Shown: positions 17,425 to 26,435, numbered from the stretch's first letter. The stretch: 64,000 nt of DNA from Streptococcus viridans (GCF_900636365.1 NZ_LR134266.1:1005501-1069500); one strand, 5' to 3'. The notes: generated from the letters alone by a model not told the origin. Made by a program: numbers and translations.

Positions 17425-18966
17425 TTAAAGAAGTAATTCTTTCACTCGACCGATATCTGTCTCTTTTACTACTAGGTAGATACTATCTCCTAGATAGAGG
17501 CGGGTGCTGCCATGCACCGTACTATTTTTGCCATTATGCTGATGAGTTGTGATCAGGAGGTCTCTCGGTAGGTCTAAATCTCGAACCTGACGGCCTGCTA
17601 GTTTCTCCGATACTGGAATTTCGATCAGGGTTAAGACATCTGAACCGCTGGTCACTTCAGGCATCAATTGCTCCAGCATGGCTTCGTAGACAGGGGCTCC
17701 TTTTAGCAGATCCATGGTAATGTAAGCTGTCAAAGTCACCAAGCCAATCGGCATCAAGGTTCGTATATCTCCTACCATTTCAGTCACTAGAATCATGGCT
17801 GTCAAAGGCGCTTTTGATATGGCACTGAAATAACCACTCATTCCTAAAATAACAAACAAGGGGAGTTGATTAGAATGTATGAGACCAAACTTCAATAAAA
17901 CAGCCGCAACCAAGGCTCCTAAAACAGATCCAAGAGCTAGAATCGGAAGGAAGATGCCACCAGGAAGGCCACTGCCGTAACTGATCATACTCCAGATAAA
18001 CCGTATCACAAAATAAAAGACTAGTGTTTGGATACCAAGAGGGACATGCGCTAAGTTCAAAACCAACTGGTTACCACCGCCAAGTAAATGTGGGAAATAA
18101 TAACCGATCGGTAGGATCAAAAGAAAAGCAAAGAGTGGAAAATAGGGGGCAGATACTTTGAACCAGCTACCGAGCTTTTGATAAACACGACCAATATTTA
18201 AAACAGCAACTTCATAGAAATAACCAGTTAGGCCCAGAAAAATTCCCATGACTAAGAAAATCCAATAACTGGATAAATCGATATGGGGGATGTGGTCCGG
18301 CATGTTTAAAACAGGTGTTTGACCGAAAATATTGAGGGAGACAAAGTTTGCGACCAAACTCGCAGCCAAGGTCGATACCCAGAAGACACGAGAAAAATGA
18401 TGGTAGACTTCTTCTACTACAAAGAGTAGACCCGCAATCGGTGCATTGAAGGCTGCTGCCAAACCTGCTGCAGCACCGCTAGCAATCAAGGCTCTTTCTT
18501 CTACTGGACTAAGCGCAAGTTTCTTAGCCAGCCCCTTTCCTCCCATGGCGCCAAGTTGGATACTGGGACCTTCACGCCCCAACATCAGACCACTAGCAAT
18601 TGCTAAAATCCCTAAAATGTACTTCTGCCAAAGCGTAGCCCACCAGTCTATCTGTAGCAGTCCTTTTAATTCCGCTTCTACTTGAGGAATACCAGATCCT
18701 TTAACGTTTTTGTTCTTTTTGATGAGCTGGCTAGCTAGCAAAATAATAAAAAGATACATCGAAAGGATGATGATCCAATTGATCGGACTTCTTCCAAGAT
18801 CCTTATACAATCCCTGTACAATATGAAAGAGATGCTCAATAAAAAATCGAAAACTCGAGACAATCGCGCCGACTACAAGTCCTACTAAAACACCTCTGCT
18901 AACCTGAGATAAAATAGATCTCGAGGTCGATTGAAATTCTCTTTGGATTTGCTGACTTTGTTTCAT
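17425..18966 (-). CDS. ClC-family chloride/proton antiporter with C-terminal RCK domain
   Basis: A 513-residue membrane protein. ClC filter motifs are all present: GSGIPQVE near 92, GREGPSIQLG near 128, and GSGLPGGIFLPILALG near 330. The GREGP Glu is the gating/proton glutamate. After the last helix a cytoplasmic TrkA-C/RCK-like domain (about 440-513) follows, usually a ligand-sensing module. It likely exports Cl- or F- in exchange for protons, aiding acid resistance. It is a single gene with no obvious operon partner. Confidence 0.9.
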   Translation of the reverse strand: MKQSQQIQREFQSTSRSILSQVSRGVLVGLVVGAIVSSFRFFIEHLFHIVQGLYKDLGRSPINWIIILSMYLFIILLASQLIKKNKNVKGSGIPQVEAELKGLLQIDWWATLWQKYILGILAIASGLMLGREGPSIQLGAMGGKGLAKKLALSPVEERALIASGAAAGLAAAFNAPIAGLLFVVEEVYHHFSRVFWVSTLAASLVANFVSLNIFGQTPVLNMPDHIPHIDLSSYWIFLVMGIFLGLTGYFYEVAVLNIGRVYQKLGSWFKVSAPYFPLFAFLLILPIGYYFPHLLGGGNQLVLNLAHVPLGIQTLVFYFVIRFIWSMISYGSGLPGGIFLPILALGSVLGALVAAVLLKFGLIHSNQLPLFVILGMSGYFSAISKAPLTAMILVTEMVGDIRTLMPIGLVTLTAYITMDLLKGAPVYEAMLEQLMPEVTSGSDVLTLIEIPVSEKLAGRQVRDLDLPRDLLITTHQHNGKNSTVHGSTRLYLGDSIYLVVKETDIGRVKELLL

Positions 18967-19038
18967 ATATTCTTTTCAACTCCCAGATTTCTTGCTTTAA
19001 TTATACTATTTTTTATAGCTTTTGAGTAAGACAACAGC

Positions 19039-19065
19039 AAAAAAACGCCCTCATGAGCGTTTTTT
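19039..19065 (-). terminator. Terminator downstream of nox
   Basis: AAAAAACGC...GCGTTTTTT stem with a 7-base loop just past the nox stop; A/T tracts on both sides make it bidirectional. Confidence 0.85.
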
Positions 19066-19073
19066 GGACTTAG

Positions 19074-20450
19074 TTATTTAGCAGTAAGTGCTGCCATAGT
19101 AATGTAGTTGTATGGTTTGTTGAAGTGTGGCAAGAAGAATAGGTCTGTCAATGCCAATTTTTCAATTGTAACATGCTCTTGGATTGCCAATGAGAACATG
19201 TGGATACCCATTGAGATTGCAGCATCACGTGATACCATTTGAGCACCAAGGATTTCACGACTATCTTGATCATAAACGATCTTGATAGCAACTTCATGGT
19301 TATCATGTTTCATAAATTCTGGTTTTTGAAGGTCGTTAAATCCAGTTTCAGTTGCATTGTAGCCTGCAGCTTTTGCTTTTTCAAGTGTCAAACCAGTTGA
19401 AACCATGTGAAGACCATAGATAGAAATACCATTTGATCCTTGCACACCGATTCCTTCAAGTTCATGTCCACAAGCGTTGTACGCACCTACGATACCGGTA
19501 CGAACAGCGTTTGAAGCAAGCGCGATGTAGCTAGTGTCTTTACGAGCGTTGTCATAAACAGTCGCACAGTCACCTACTGCATAAACACCTGGAATTGATG
19601 TTTCTTGTTTCTTGTCAACAAGGAAGGCACCGTTACGGAAGAGTTCAATCTTACCGTCAGCAAGAGCTGTGTTTGGACGGAATCCAACTGCAAGAACAAC
19701 CATATCCACATCAAATGTTTCTTTGTCAGTGATCAAGCGTTCAACTTTACCTTCACCTTCGATAGCTTTAACAGTTTGTCCAAGAGCCAAACGGATGTTG
19801 TGGTCTTCCAAGTTTTTAGCCATCATTTGTGTGAAGTCTTTGTCATAGTATCCGTTCAATACTGTGTCAACGATATCAACAAGGACAACTTCTTTTCCAA
19901 GACGTTCGAAAGCTTCAGCAAGCTCAACACCAATGTAACCACCACCAACTACAGCGATACGTTCAAGGTGTTTGCTCTTATCAGCAAGTTTGTTGATAAC
20001 TTCTTCAGCATTTTGGTATAACTTAACAAATTGTACGTTTTCAAGAGTTGCTTTGAACTCACGGTTCCCTTTGACAATTTCAACACCTTCAATTGGAGGC
20101 AAAATTGGTGTAGAACCAGTAGCAAAGATCAACTTATCGTATGATTCTTTGTGTTCTTTTCCTTCAACTTCTGCAGTAACAACTTTGTTATCGTAGTCGA
20201 TTGAAAGTACAGGTGAGTTCATGTAAATTTTCGCACCTTTAGCTTCAAGCGTTTCTTTATCAGAGTAGAACAAGCCTTCAGGACCGTCGATTTGCTCACC
20301 GATCCAAAGAGCCATTCCACATCCAAGGAATGAAATATTTGAGTTTTGGTCAAATACAACGATTTCATTTTCGTTTCCAAATTTATCCAACATTGTGTTG
20401 ATACATGCAGTTCCAGCGTGGTTAGCACCCACAACTACGATTTTACTCAT
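19074..20450 (-). CDS. nox: Water-forming NADH oxidase
   Basis: The 458-residue flavoprotein reduces O2 to water with NADH, regenerating NAD+ and detoxifying oxygen. The FAD GxGxxG-like motif [11 protein letters not shown] is at the N-terminus and the redox-active cysteine is Cys44 in [10 protein letters not shown]. The NAD motif [15 protein letters not shown] and the second FAD motif [12 protein letters not shown] follow. The ATG at 20448-20450 matches the family start and is preceded by AAAGGTAGG; a longer frame to 20516 would cover the promoter. A Rex-like site lies upstream (20533-20550). Confidence 0.96.
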   Translation of the reverse strand: MSKIVVVGANHAGTACINTMLDKFGNENEIVVFDQNSNISFLGCGMALWIGEQIDGPEGLFYSDKETLEAKGAKIYMNSPVLSIDYDNKVVTAEVEGKEHKESYDKLIFATGSTPILPPIEGVEIVKGNREFKATLENVQFVKLYQNAEEVINKLADKSKHLERIAVVGGGYIGVELAEAFERLGKEVVLVDIVDTVLNGYYDKDFTQMMAKNLEDHNIRLALGQTVKAIEGEGKVERLITDKETFDVDMVVLAVGFRPNTALADGKIELFRNGAFLVDKKQETSIPGVYAVGDCATVYDNARKDTSYIALASNAVRTGIVGAYNACGHELEGIGVQGSNGISIYGLHMVSTGLTLEKAKAAGYNATETGFNDLQKPEFMKHDNHEVAIKIVYDQDSREILGAQMVSRDAAISMGIHMFSLAIQEHVTIEKLALTDLFFLPHFNKPYNYITMAALTAK

Positions 20451-20486
20451 AGAAAAAATCCTACCTTTAATTTTATTTACCATACA

Positions 20487-20516
20487 ATTATAACATGAAA
20501 ATGATATCGTTTCCAA
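20487..20516 (-). promoter_or_regulatory. Promoter of nox
   Basis: Minus strand TTGGAA, 18-base spacer, TATAAT, about 36 bases before the nox ATG. Confidence 0.65.
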
Positions 20517-20532
20517 ATTTTTTGCTTACAAT

Positions 20533-20550
20533 TTGTGATATTATTTTCAA
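20533..20550. promoter_or_regulatory. Rex-like operator between nox and apbE
   Basis: TTGTGATATTATTTTCAA. The left half TTGTGA is a perfect Rex half-site; the right half TTTCAA matches 4 of 6 positions of TCACAA. It sits 17 bases upstream of the nox -35 box and near the divergent apbE promoter. Rex senses NADH/NAD+, which would suit both genes, but one half is weak. Confidence 0.35.
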
Positions 20551-20556
20551 ATCAAT

Positions 20557-20585
20557 TTGCATAAGTCCTGAAAAATGTCAATAAT
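20557..20585 (+). promoter_or_regulatory. Possible promoter of the apbE-FMN reductase operon
   Basis: TTGCAT, 17-base spacer, AATAAT on the plus strand, about 80 bases before the GTG start of apbE. The hexamers are imperfect. Confidence 0.4.
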
Positions 20586-20665
20586 TTTGCTTGGGGGGAT
20601 TGTGAAATGGCTTTCTTTTTGATAAACTTGAAGTAGGTGAATATTGGAAAGGTGGTTTACTATTT

Positions 20666-21589
20666 GTGGAACTAACTAGTCGATCTGAACGCCTAATGGG
20701 CTCCACCATAACCGTTTCGATTTCTCATCAACAAGCTGACCAAATACTGGCCGATTGCTTTAGTCTCCTGCGATCCTATGAGCATCGCTTTAGTGCCAAT
20801 GACTCTTCTTCTGAATTGATGGAGGTCAATCAAAAAGCTGGCATTGAACCCGTAAAGGTTCATCCAGATCTTTTTTCACTGATTGCTCTAGGAACTAGCC
20901 ATAGTCAGGCGCAAGGAAGTCATTTAAACATTGCGATTGGTCCACTTGTCCAAACCTGGAGAATTGGTTTTTCAGATGCTAGGAAGCCTGATCAAGTAGA
21001 AATTGAACAAGCCCTAACAGTCATTGACCCTCATCAGATTTGCTTAGATCCGAATCAACAAACTGTTTTTCTCAAAAGAAAAGGGATGAAAATTGATCTA
21101 GGTGCTTTAGCTAAGGGGTTTAGTGCTGATTTACTAGCTAACTATCTCAGGAGTCAGGGGATTGAACAGGCTTTAATTGATTTGGGAGGCAATATCCTTA
21201 CCCTTGGTCAAAACCCTGTCAGTCATCGCCCTTGGAGAATTGGGATTCAAGATCCTCATCTTCCAAGAGGAGAACATTTACTGGTTCTATCTGTAACAGA
21301 TAAGTCCGTCGTGACGTCAGGTACCTATGTTCGACACCTCGAAGTTGACGGCCAGTCCTTCCATCATATTTTTGATCCCCAAACCGGCTATCCTGTCGAA
21401 ACGGAACTGGCAAGTCTCACGATTATTTCTGATCGATCAGTTGACGGAGAGATTTGGACCACCCGCTTGTTCGGTGAAGAACCGAGCAACATTTTAAACA
21501 TTGTTGAAACCTTACCTGGCATGGATGCTATTCTAGTCTATCAGTCAGGTCGCCTCGCCTATACCAGTGGGCTACATGATTATTTATAA
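20666..21589 (+). CDS. apbE: FAD:protein FMN transferase, cytosolic ApbE
   Basis: The 307-residue enzyme links FMN to a Ser/Thr of target proteins through a phosphoester, using FAD and Mg2+. Family motifs are DLGALAKGFSADLL (about 144-157), LIDLGGNI, and SFHHIFDPQTGYPVET. The start is GTG after GGAAAGGTGG; an ATG at residue 11 is an alternative. Unlike most ApbE proteins it has no signal peptide or lipobox, so it should act in the cytosol. It is followed after 24 bases by two FMN reductases, the second of which carries two target motifs, making it the obvious substrate. Confidence 0.93.
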   Translation: MELTSRSERLMGSTITVSISHQQADQILADCFSLLRSYEHRFSANDSSSELMEVNQKAGIEPVKVHPDLFSLIALGTSHSQAQGSHLNIAIGPLVQTWRIGFSDARKPDQVEIEQALTVIDPHQICLDPNQQTVFLKRKGMKIDLGALAKGFSADLLANYLRSQGIEQALIDLGGNILTLGQNPVSHRPWRIGIQDPHLPRGEHLLVLSVTDKSVVTSGTYVRHLEVDGQSFHHIFDPQTGYPVETELASLTIISDRSVDGEIWTTRLFGEEPSNILNIVETLPGMDAILVYQSGRLAYTSGLHDYL

Positions 21590-21613
21590 TTTTAATTTCA
21601 GAAAGGAATTTCC

Positions 21614-22219
21614 ATGACAAAACTTATTGCGATCGTTGGAACAAACTCCAAACGTTCAACAAACCGCCAACTACTTCAATACATGCAAAAGCATTTTGCT
21701 GACAAGGCAGAGATTGAGTTAGTTGAGATCAAAGATATCCCTGTCTTCAACAAACCAGCCAACAAACAAGTTCCTGAAGCTATCTTAGAGATTGCTGCGA
21801 AAATTGAGGAAGCTGATGGCGTCATCATTGGCACACCAGAATATGATCACTCCATCCCTGCTGTATTGATGAGTGCACTTGCTTGGCTATCTTATGGGAT
21901 CTACCCATTATTAAGCAAACCAGTGATGATTACTGGTGCTTCTTATGGTACACTTGGTTCATCTCGTGCCCAATTGCAACTGCGTCAAATCTTGAACTCA
22001 CCAGAAATTAAAGCCACTGTCCTTCCAGACGAATTCTTGCTTTCTCACTCTCTTCAAGCATTTGATCAAAATGGTGACTTAGTAGATCTTGACGTCATCA
22101 AGAAATTGGATGCTATCTTTGATGACTTCCGTATCTTTGTTAAAGTTACTGAAAAATTGCGCAACGCTCAAGAATTACTTCGTAAAGATGCCGAAGACTT
22201 CGACTGGGAAAACTTGTAA
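21614..22219 (+). CDS. NADPH-dependent FMN reductase family protein
   Basis: A 201-residue flavodoxin-fold FMN_red protein. The FMN phosphate loop is GTNSKRSTNRQL (9-20) and the flavin-contact motif is GTPEYDHSIPAVLMSALAWL (about 74-93), followed by GASYGTLGSSRAQLQLR. It has no ApbE target motif. It is paired 18 bases upstream of a longer paralogue, and the two may form a heteromer or a reductase/acceptor couple. Predicted reaction: NAD(P)H-driven reduction of flavin or a flavin-linked acceptor; the final acceptor is unknown. Confidence 0.9.
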   Translation: MTKLIAIVGTNSKRSTNRQLLQYMQKHFADKAEIELVEIKDIPVFNKPANKQVPEAILEIAAKIEEADGVIIGTPEYDHSIPAVLMSALAWLSYGIYPLLSKPVMITGASYGTLGSSRAQLQLRQILNSPEIKATVLPDEFLLSHSLQAFDQNGDLVDLDVIKKLDAIFDDFRIFVKVTEKLRNAQELLRKDAEDFDWENL

Positions 22220-22237
22220 GATAGGAGACATACTAGC

Positions 22238-23473
22238 ATGAAATTTGTAGGACTTGTAGGATCTAACTACGACCAATCATATAACCGCAAACTTTTGGAA
22301 TTCATCCGTCGTCATTTTAAGATCAAATTTGAATTAGAAGTTCTTGAAATCGACGAAGTTCCAATGTTCAACCAAGATGAAAAATGGGACGAAAGCTTCC
22401 AATTGCGTCTCCTTAACAATAAAATCACTCGTGCCGATGGTGTGATTATTGCAACTCCTGAACACAACCACACCATTTCAGCAGGACTAAAATCTGTTTT
22501 AGAATGGCTTTCCTATGAAGTGCATCCTTTTGAAAGCAAACCTGTCATGATTGTAGGTGCTTCTTACTACGACCAAGGGACTTCTCGTGCTCAAGTTCAC
22601 CTTCGTAAAATACTTGATGCTCCAGGTGTCAATGCCTATACCCTTCCAGGGAACGAATTCCTTCTAGGAAAAGCGAAAGAAGCTTTTGATGCAGATGGCA
22701 ACATCACGAACGAAGGAACAGTTAAATTCCTTGAAACTTGTTTAGATAACTTTGTGAAATACGTAGGAGTCGTTTCTAAATTGAAAAAACCAAAACCAAT
22801 TGAACCAGAAGATTTGGATTGCGGAAAACCAATCGCTACTACCATCACTGAGGTTGACCCAGATGATCCAGATTGGGTAGAAAAAGTTGCAGAAATTACA
22901 GGTGCTGTATCAGGCGATACTTATGTCAAATTGGACCACGGTATCCTGACTGTTAATCAAATCGATATGTTCTTAAAAGCTATGCCTTTCGAATTGACAT
23001 ACGCAGATGACAACAACCAGTTCCTCTACTACAACAATGCCCACCAAGATCCAGATACCATGTTTGCGAAACGCGTGCCACCTCAATCAGGTAGCCGGAT
23101 GTCAACCGTTCACGGTTCTCTTCCACCAGCACGTATGAAAAACGTTGAATGGGTCATTGGTACTCTTCGCAACGGAAACCAAGAATATGTTCGTACCATT
23201 GTTCCAGGCTCTCCTGAAGGCGTGATCAATACTCACAACTATCAAGCTATGTACTATCCAGATGGTTCATATGCTGGTATCAACGAAATCGTCTTTAACT
23301 TCCAGCCATGGTTGGACTGGTACCTTCAAACAACTGGTCAACGCTTAGTAGGCGGTAGCGGACCATTCGCTCCTGCTGGCGGCCATGGGGATGCAGACGC
23401 TACTTCAGGTGCTTCAGATGCTGGAGGACACGGTGACGCAGCTGCTGATGCTACATCTGGTGCAAGCAACTAA
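22238..23473 (+). CDS. FMN reductase-PAS fusion with two C-terminal flavinylation motifs
   Basis: A 411-residue protein with three parts. Residues 1-180 are an FMN_red flavodoxin fold (GTSRAQVHLRK and TPEHNHTISAGLKSVLEWL visible). Residues 237-365 resemble the PAS-like C-terminal domain of DUF438 proteins (LTVNQIDMFLKAMPFELTYAD, then the SRMSTVHGSLPP region). Residues 372-411 are a flexible Gly/His/Asp tail with a duplicated unit. It contains DATSGAS at 387-393 and again at 404-410, each matching the ApbE target consensus Dxx(S/T)GA(T/S), with predicted flavin on Ser393 and Ser410. The two copies differ synonymously at five of seven codons. There is no signal peptide, so the reaction should be cytosolic, like the neighbouring ApbE. 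The electron route is inferred. Confidence 0.8.
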   Translation: MKFVGLVGSNYDQSYNRKLLEFIRRHFKIKFELEVLEIDEVPMFNQDEKWDESFQLRLLNNKITRADGVIIATPEHNHTISAGLKSVLEWLSYEVHPFESKPVMIVGASYYDQGTSRAQVHLRKILDAPGVNAYTLPGNEFLLGKAKEAFDADGNITNEGTVKFLETCLDNFVKYVGVVSKLKKPKPIEPEDLDCGKPIATTITEVDPDDPDWVEKVAEITGAVSGDTYVKLDHGILTVNQIDMFLKAMPFELTYADDNNQFLYYNNAHQDPDTMFAKRVPPQSGSRMSTVHGSLPPARMKNVEWVIGTLRNGNQEYVRTIVPGSPEGVINTHNYQAMYYPDGSYAGINEIVFNFQPWLDWYLQTTGQRLVGGSGPFAPAGGHGDADATSGASDAGGHGDAAADATSGASN

Positions 23474-23474
23474 T

Positions 23475-23505
23475 AAAAAAATGAAGCTTTATGCTTCATT
23501 TTTTT
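23475..23505. terminator. Bidirectional terminator between convergent operons
   Basis: AAAAAAATGAAGC-loop-GCTTCATTTTTTT. It closes the plus-strand flavin operon and, on the minus strand, overlaps the stop of the TlpA-like gene. Confidence 0.9.
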
Positions 23506-24076
23506 ATTTCAACTCTTTGATAATCTTCTTAGCATCTTCGTTTGAAATTACCCCTAATTGAACATGTCCAATCTTTCCTTGGCTATCGATAAAGACTTCC
23601 GTAGGAATGGAACGAACTTGATAATTCATAAAGGCAGATCCATCTGGATTGTACAAAACAGGCACTGATTGATAGTCTTGTTGGGCAAACCATTCAACGA
23701 ATTCTTCTTCAGTTTTTTCACCCTGCATCCCTGGTGCCATAACTGTGAGAATCTCAAAGTCACGGTCCTTTTCTTCGACCAGTTTATTCAGTTCAGGCAT
23801 ACTTTGTCGGCAAGGACCACACCAAGTCGCCCAGAATTTCAAGTAAACCTTTTTGCCTCTATAGTCTGAAAGTTTAACCGTGTTCCCCTTCATATCCTTT
23901 AGCTCGAAGTCACTAGCTTCTTTTCCTACTAAAGGATGTTTACTTGTGCTAGTATTGGTCATTGATTGATTATTCATGGATTGATTATTCATGCCGCTTT
24001 CGGACTGATTCATAGAGCAAGCAGTCAGGATAGACAGAGAAAGAAGCGAAAAACTGGCGTATTTAATAACTTTCAT
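23504..24076 (-). CDS. TlpA-like thioredoxin-fold lipoprotein
   Basis: A 190-residue extracellular lipoprotein. The signal peptide ends in a lipobox LTA-C (Cys20). A linker with the duplicated unit MNNQS follows, then a thioredoxin fold with active site WATWCGPCRQSMPEL and cis-Pro segment VRSIPTEVF. It is predicted to reduce disulfides or sulfenic acids of surface proteins, drawing electrons from the CcdA encoded 22 bases upstream. This matches the CcdA/Etrx pairs described in pneumococcus. No methionine sulfoxide reductase gene is adjacent, so the client is not indicated. Confidence 0.9.
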   Translation of the reverse strand: MKVIKYASFSLLSLSILTACSMNQSESGMNNQSMNNQSMTNTSTSKHPLVGKEASDFELKDMKGNTVKLSDYRGKKVYLKFWATWCGPCRQSMPELNKLVEEKDRDFEILTVMAPGMQGEKTEEEFVEWFAQQDYQSVPVLYNPDGSAFMNYQVRSIPTEVFIDSQGKIGHVQLGVISNEDAKKIIKELK

Positions 24077-24098
24077 AATGAGTAAACCTCCATTTAAT

Positions 24099-24806
24099 TT
24101 ATGAAAAGATAGCAGACAAGCTATTCAATTGTCCCAAGAGTAACAAAATCCCCATAATGATGATGATCAAGCCACCAATTTTCTTCAGTAACAAGAGATG
24201 GGGTTTTAGACGATTAAAGTATGGGAGAACAATCCCAGACGCTAAGGCCAAAAGTAAAAACGGAATAGCCATCCCTAGTGTATAGATAAAGAGATAGAGA
24301 GCACCCATGAGGGCATCTTGACCATTGGACGCTGCTAAGGCAAGGACAGAGCCTAGAACCGGACCGATACATGGCGTCCAGCCAAAGCTAAAACCAAGCC
24401 CAAGCAAAAAAGCTGAAAGTAATTCATTCTTGTGTTTGTTGGCTCCAAAATCCATTGTCTTTTGCTTTTCTAAGAAGTTAAAGTGAAAGACTTCCATCTG
24501 ATGAAGACCAAGGATAATGATCAGCGCTCCCATCAAGTATCGGAACCAGTTGGTGTACATAATTTGCCCAAGTAGACCTGCCCCAAAACCAATAATGAGG
24601 AAAATGACAGAAATCCCTGCGATAAAACACAAGGTCTTTACAAGACCATGCCAGCGAATCTTCTTCCCAAAAATCTGAATGGATTTTTCCTGATCACTTC
24701 CTAACAAGACACCGATATAAACTGGAAGCAAAGGAAATACACAGGGAGAGAAAAAGGAGAGAATCCCTGCCAGAAAGACTGTGAAGGAGAAAACGATTTG
24801 ATTCAT
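24099..24806 (-). CDS. ccdA: CcdA-type thiol-disulfide electron transporter
   Basis: A 235-residue membrane protein with six helices. The redox cysteines of the family are in the first helix (SPCVFPLLP) and in the fourth (GWTPCIGPVLGSVLA), each with the conserved CxxP/PC context. It moves electrons from cytosolic thioredoxin to an outside acceptor, here presumably the TlpA-like lipoprotein encoded just downstream. A promoter-like TATACT lies 30 bases upstream with a weak -35. Confidence 0.93.
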   Translation of the reverse strand: MNQIVFSFTVFLAGILSFFSPCVFPLLPVYIGVLLGSDQEKSIQIFGKKIRWHGLVKTLCFIAGISVIFLIIGFGAGLLGQIMYTNWFRYLMGALIIILGLHQMEVFHFNFLEKQKTMDFGANKHKNELLSAFLLGLGFSFGWTPCIGPVLGSVLALAASNGQDALMGALYLFIYTLGMAIPFLLLALASGIVLPYFNRLKPHLLLLKKIGGLIIIIMGILLLLGQLNSLSAIFS

Positions 24807-24920
24807 AAAACACTCCGTATATTGATATGCTACAACTAGTATAACACTCCAACTCCTAAATTAAAAATTTCTGCTACGCTTTGATTTCTAATGGATCATT
24901 TAGAAACTAGTTTCAAAGCC

Positions 24921-24953
24921 AAACAAAAACTCCAAAGCATATCACTTTGGAGT
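24921..24953 (-). terminator. Terminator downstream of brnQ
   Basis: Stem ACTCCAAAG/CTTTGGAGT with a 7-base loop followed on the minus strand by a T-rich tract, 16 bases past the brnQ stop. Confidence 0.8.
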
Positions 24954-24968
24954 TCAATTGACGACTTA

Positions 24969-26285
24969 TTATTCTTCTGCGCTTTGTTTATTTGGCAAGA
25001 AAAGAGAGAGGACAATACCAACTACTGCTGGGAGTAACCATGGAAGGGACTGGGCGGCAAATGGTAAAGTTTTAATGACGTTTGCCAGACCTGTAAGTTT
25101 GAAGGTGCTTGCAAGAACATCTGCAATCGCCACCAAGCTAACTAAGAAAATAGTCAGTTGCATTCCTGGTTTTGATAGTTGAGTAAATTTGTTTACAATC
25201 ACAATCAACACTATAGTAATGGTGATTGGATAGAGGATCATCAAGACAGGCAATGAATAGGCAATAATGGCGCTCAAGCCAAGATTGGCAATCGCAAAAC
25301 CAATCAAAGTGAAGACTGTCGCATAGACCTTGTAAGAGATTTTAGGGAAGGTGTTATGGAAGAATTCCCCGGTTGACACTATCAAACCGGCTGTTGTCGT
25401 GAAGCAAGTCACCGTCACCATACCCGCAAGGAAGATTTGAGCAGCTGGTCCAAAGATAGCCTTGGTTGCTTCTGAAAGGACATAGACCCCTTTATTGGCA
25501 TCAGATGCCATTACTTTTGCTGGAATTGGGAAATGATTTCCAAGGTAACCCAAGCCAATGTATAAAATACTAAAGCCGATGGCTACGACAATCCCAACGA
25601 TCCAGATGGTTTTAATGTATTCTTTCTTGCTGGTGAAACCAAGTTGATTAAGGGTAGTTACCGCAATCACACTAAAGGCTACTGAAGCGAGGGCATCCAA
25701 GGTATTATACCCTTCAAGGAAACCTTGACCAAAGGCAGATGCTTGGTAGGCTTCTGTTGCCACTTGTGGCGCGTGTCCGCTGTATTTGAAGGTGCCGAGG
25801 ACAACCAATACAACAATCAAGATAGCAAAAACAGGAGTTAAAATCCGACCAATACTATCTAAGATTTTAGAAGGGTGAAGGGCAATCAAATAGGCTAAAC
25901 AGAAATAAACCAAGGTGAAAACGAAGAGACTAAGTTTTCCACTTGAATTTCCTAACAAGGGCGCAATCCCAACTTCGTAGGAAACGGTAGCCGTTCTCGG
26001 AATGGCAAAGAAAGGACCAATAGACAAATACAAAGCTACCAGATAAACGATGGCAAACCAAGGTGCGATTTTACGTGAAATCTCATGAATATAGCCTTTA
26101 GGATTGAGCGTCCCAATGATCAAGGTAATAATCGCAATTCCTACTCCTGATAAGACAAATCCAGCAATAGCTGGCCAAAAATGGCTACCCGATTGGGCAC
26201 CCAGTGCAGGCGGAAAGATTAAGTTCCCTGCACCGAAGAAAATACCAAATAACAGTAAACCTGTTAAGGAACCTTTTCGTAACAT
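24969..26285 (-). CDS. brnQ: Branched-chain amino acid transport protein BrnQ
   Basis: A 438-residue LIVCS-family cation symporter for Leu, Ile and Val with 12 membrane helices. The N-terminus MLRKGSLTGLLLFGIFFGAGNLIFPPALG is the family signature. I chose ATG 26283-26285 because AAAGGAGAACAC precedes it; a longer frame to 26345 lacks a ribosome site and family similarity. Single-gene unit with its own terminator. Confidence 0.94.
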   Translation of the reverse strand: MLRKGSLTGLLLFGIFFGAGNLIFPPALGAQSGSHFWPAIAGFVLSGVGIAIITLIIGTLNPKGYIHEISRKIAPWFAIVYLVALYLSIGPFFAIPRTATVSYEVGIAPLLGNSSGKLSLFVFTLVYFCLAYLIALHPSKILDSIGRILTPVFAILIVVLVVLGTFKYSGHAPQVATEAYQASAFGQGFLEGYNTLDALASVAFSVIAVTTLNQLGFTSKKEYIKTIWIVGIVVAIGFSILYIGLGYLGNHFPIPAKVMASDANKGVYVLSEATKAIFGPAAQIFLAGMVTVTCFTTTAGLIVSTGEFFHNTFPKISYKVYATVFTLIGFAIANLGLSAIIAYSLPVLMILYPITITIVLIVIVNKFTQLSKPGMQLTIFLVSLVAIADVLASTFKLTGLANVIKTLPFAAQSLPWLLPAVVGIVLSLFLPNKQSAEE

Positions 26286-26435
26286 GTGTTCTCCTTTACA
26301 TTTTTCAATCTTATCTAGTATAACAGCTTTCTTCCACCACGGCAATTCTTTTTACTGGAATAATTGCATTTAAAAATAACTTAAGACAAAGAAGACTCTA
26401 CTGTAGATTCTTATATACTTCTTCATCCATTAATT

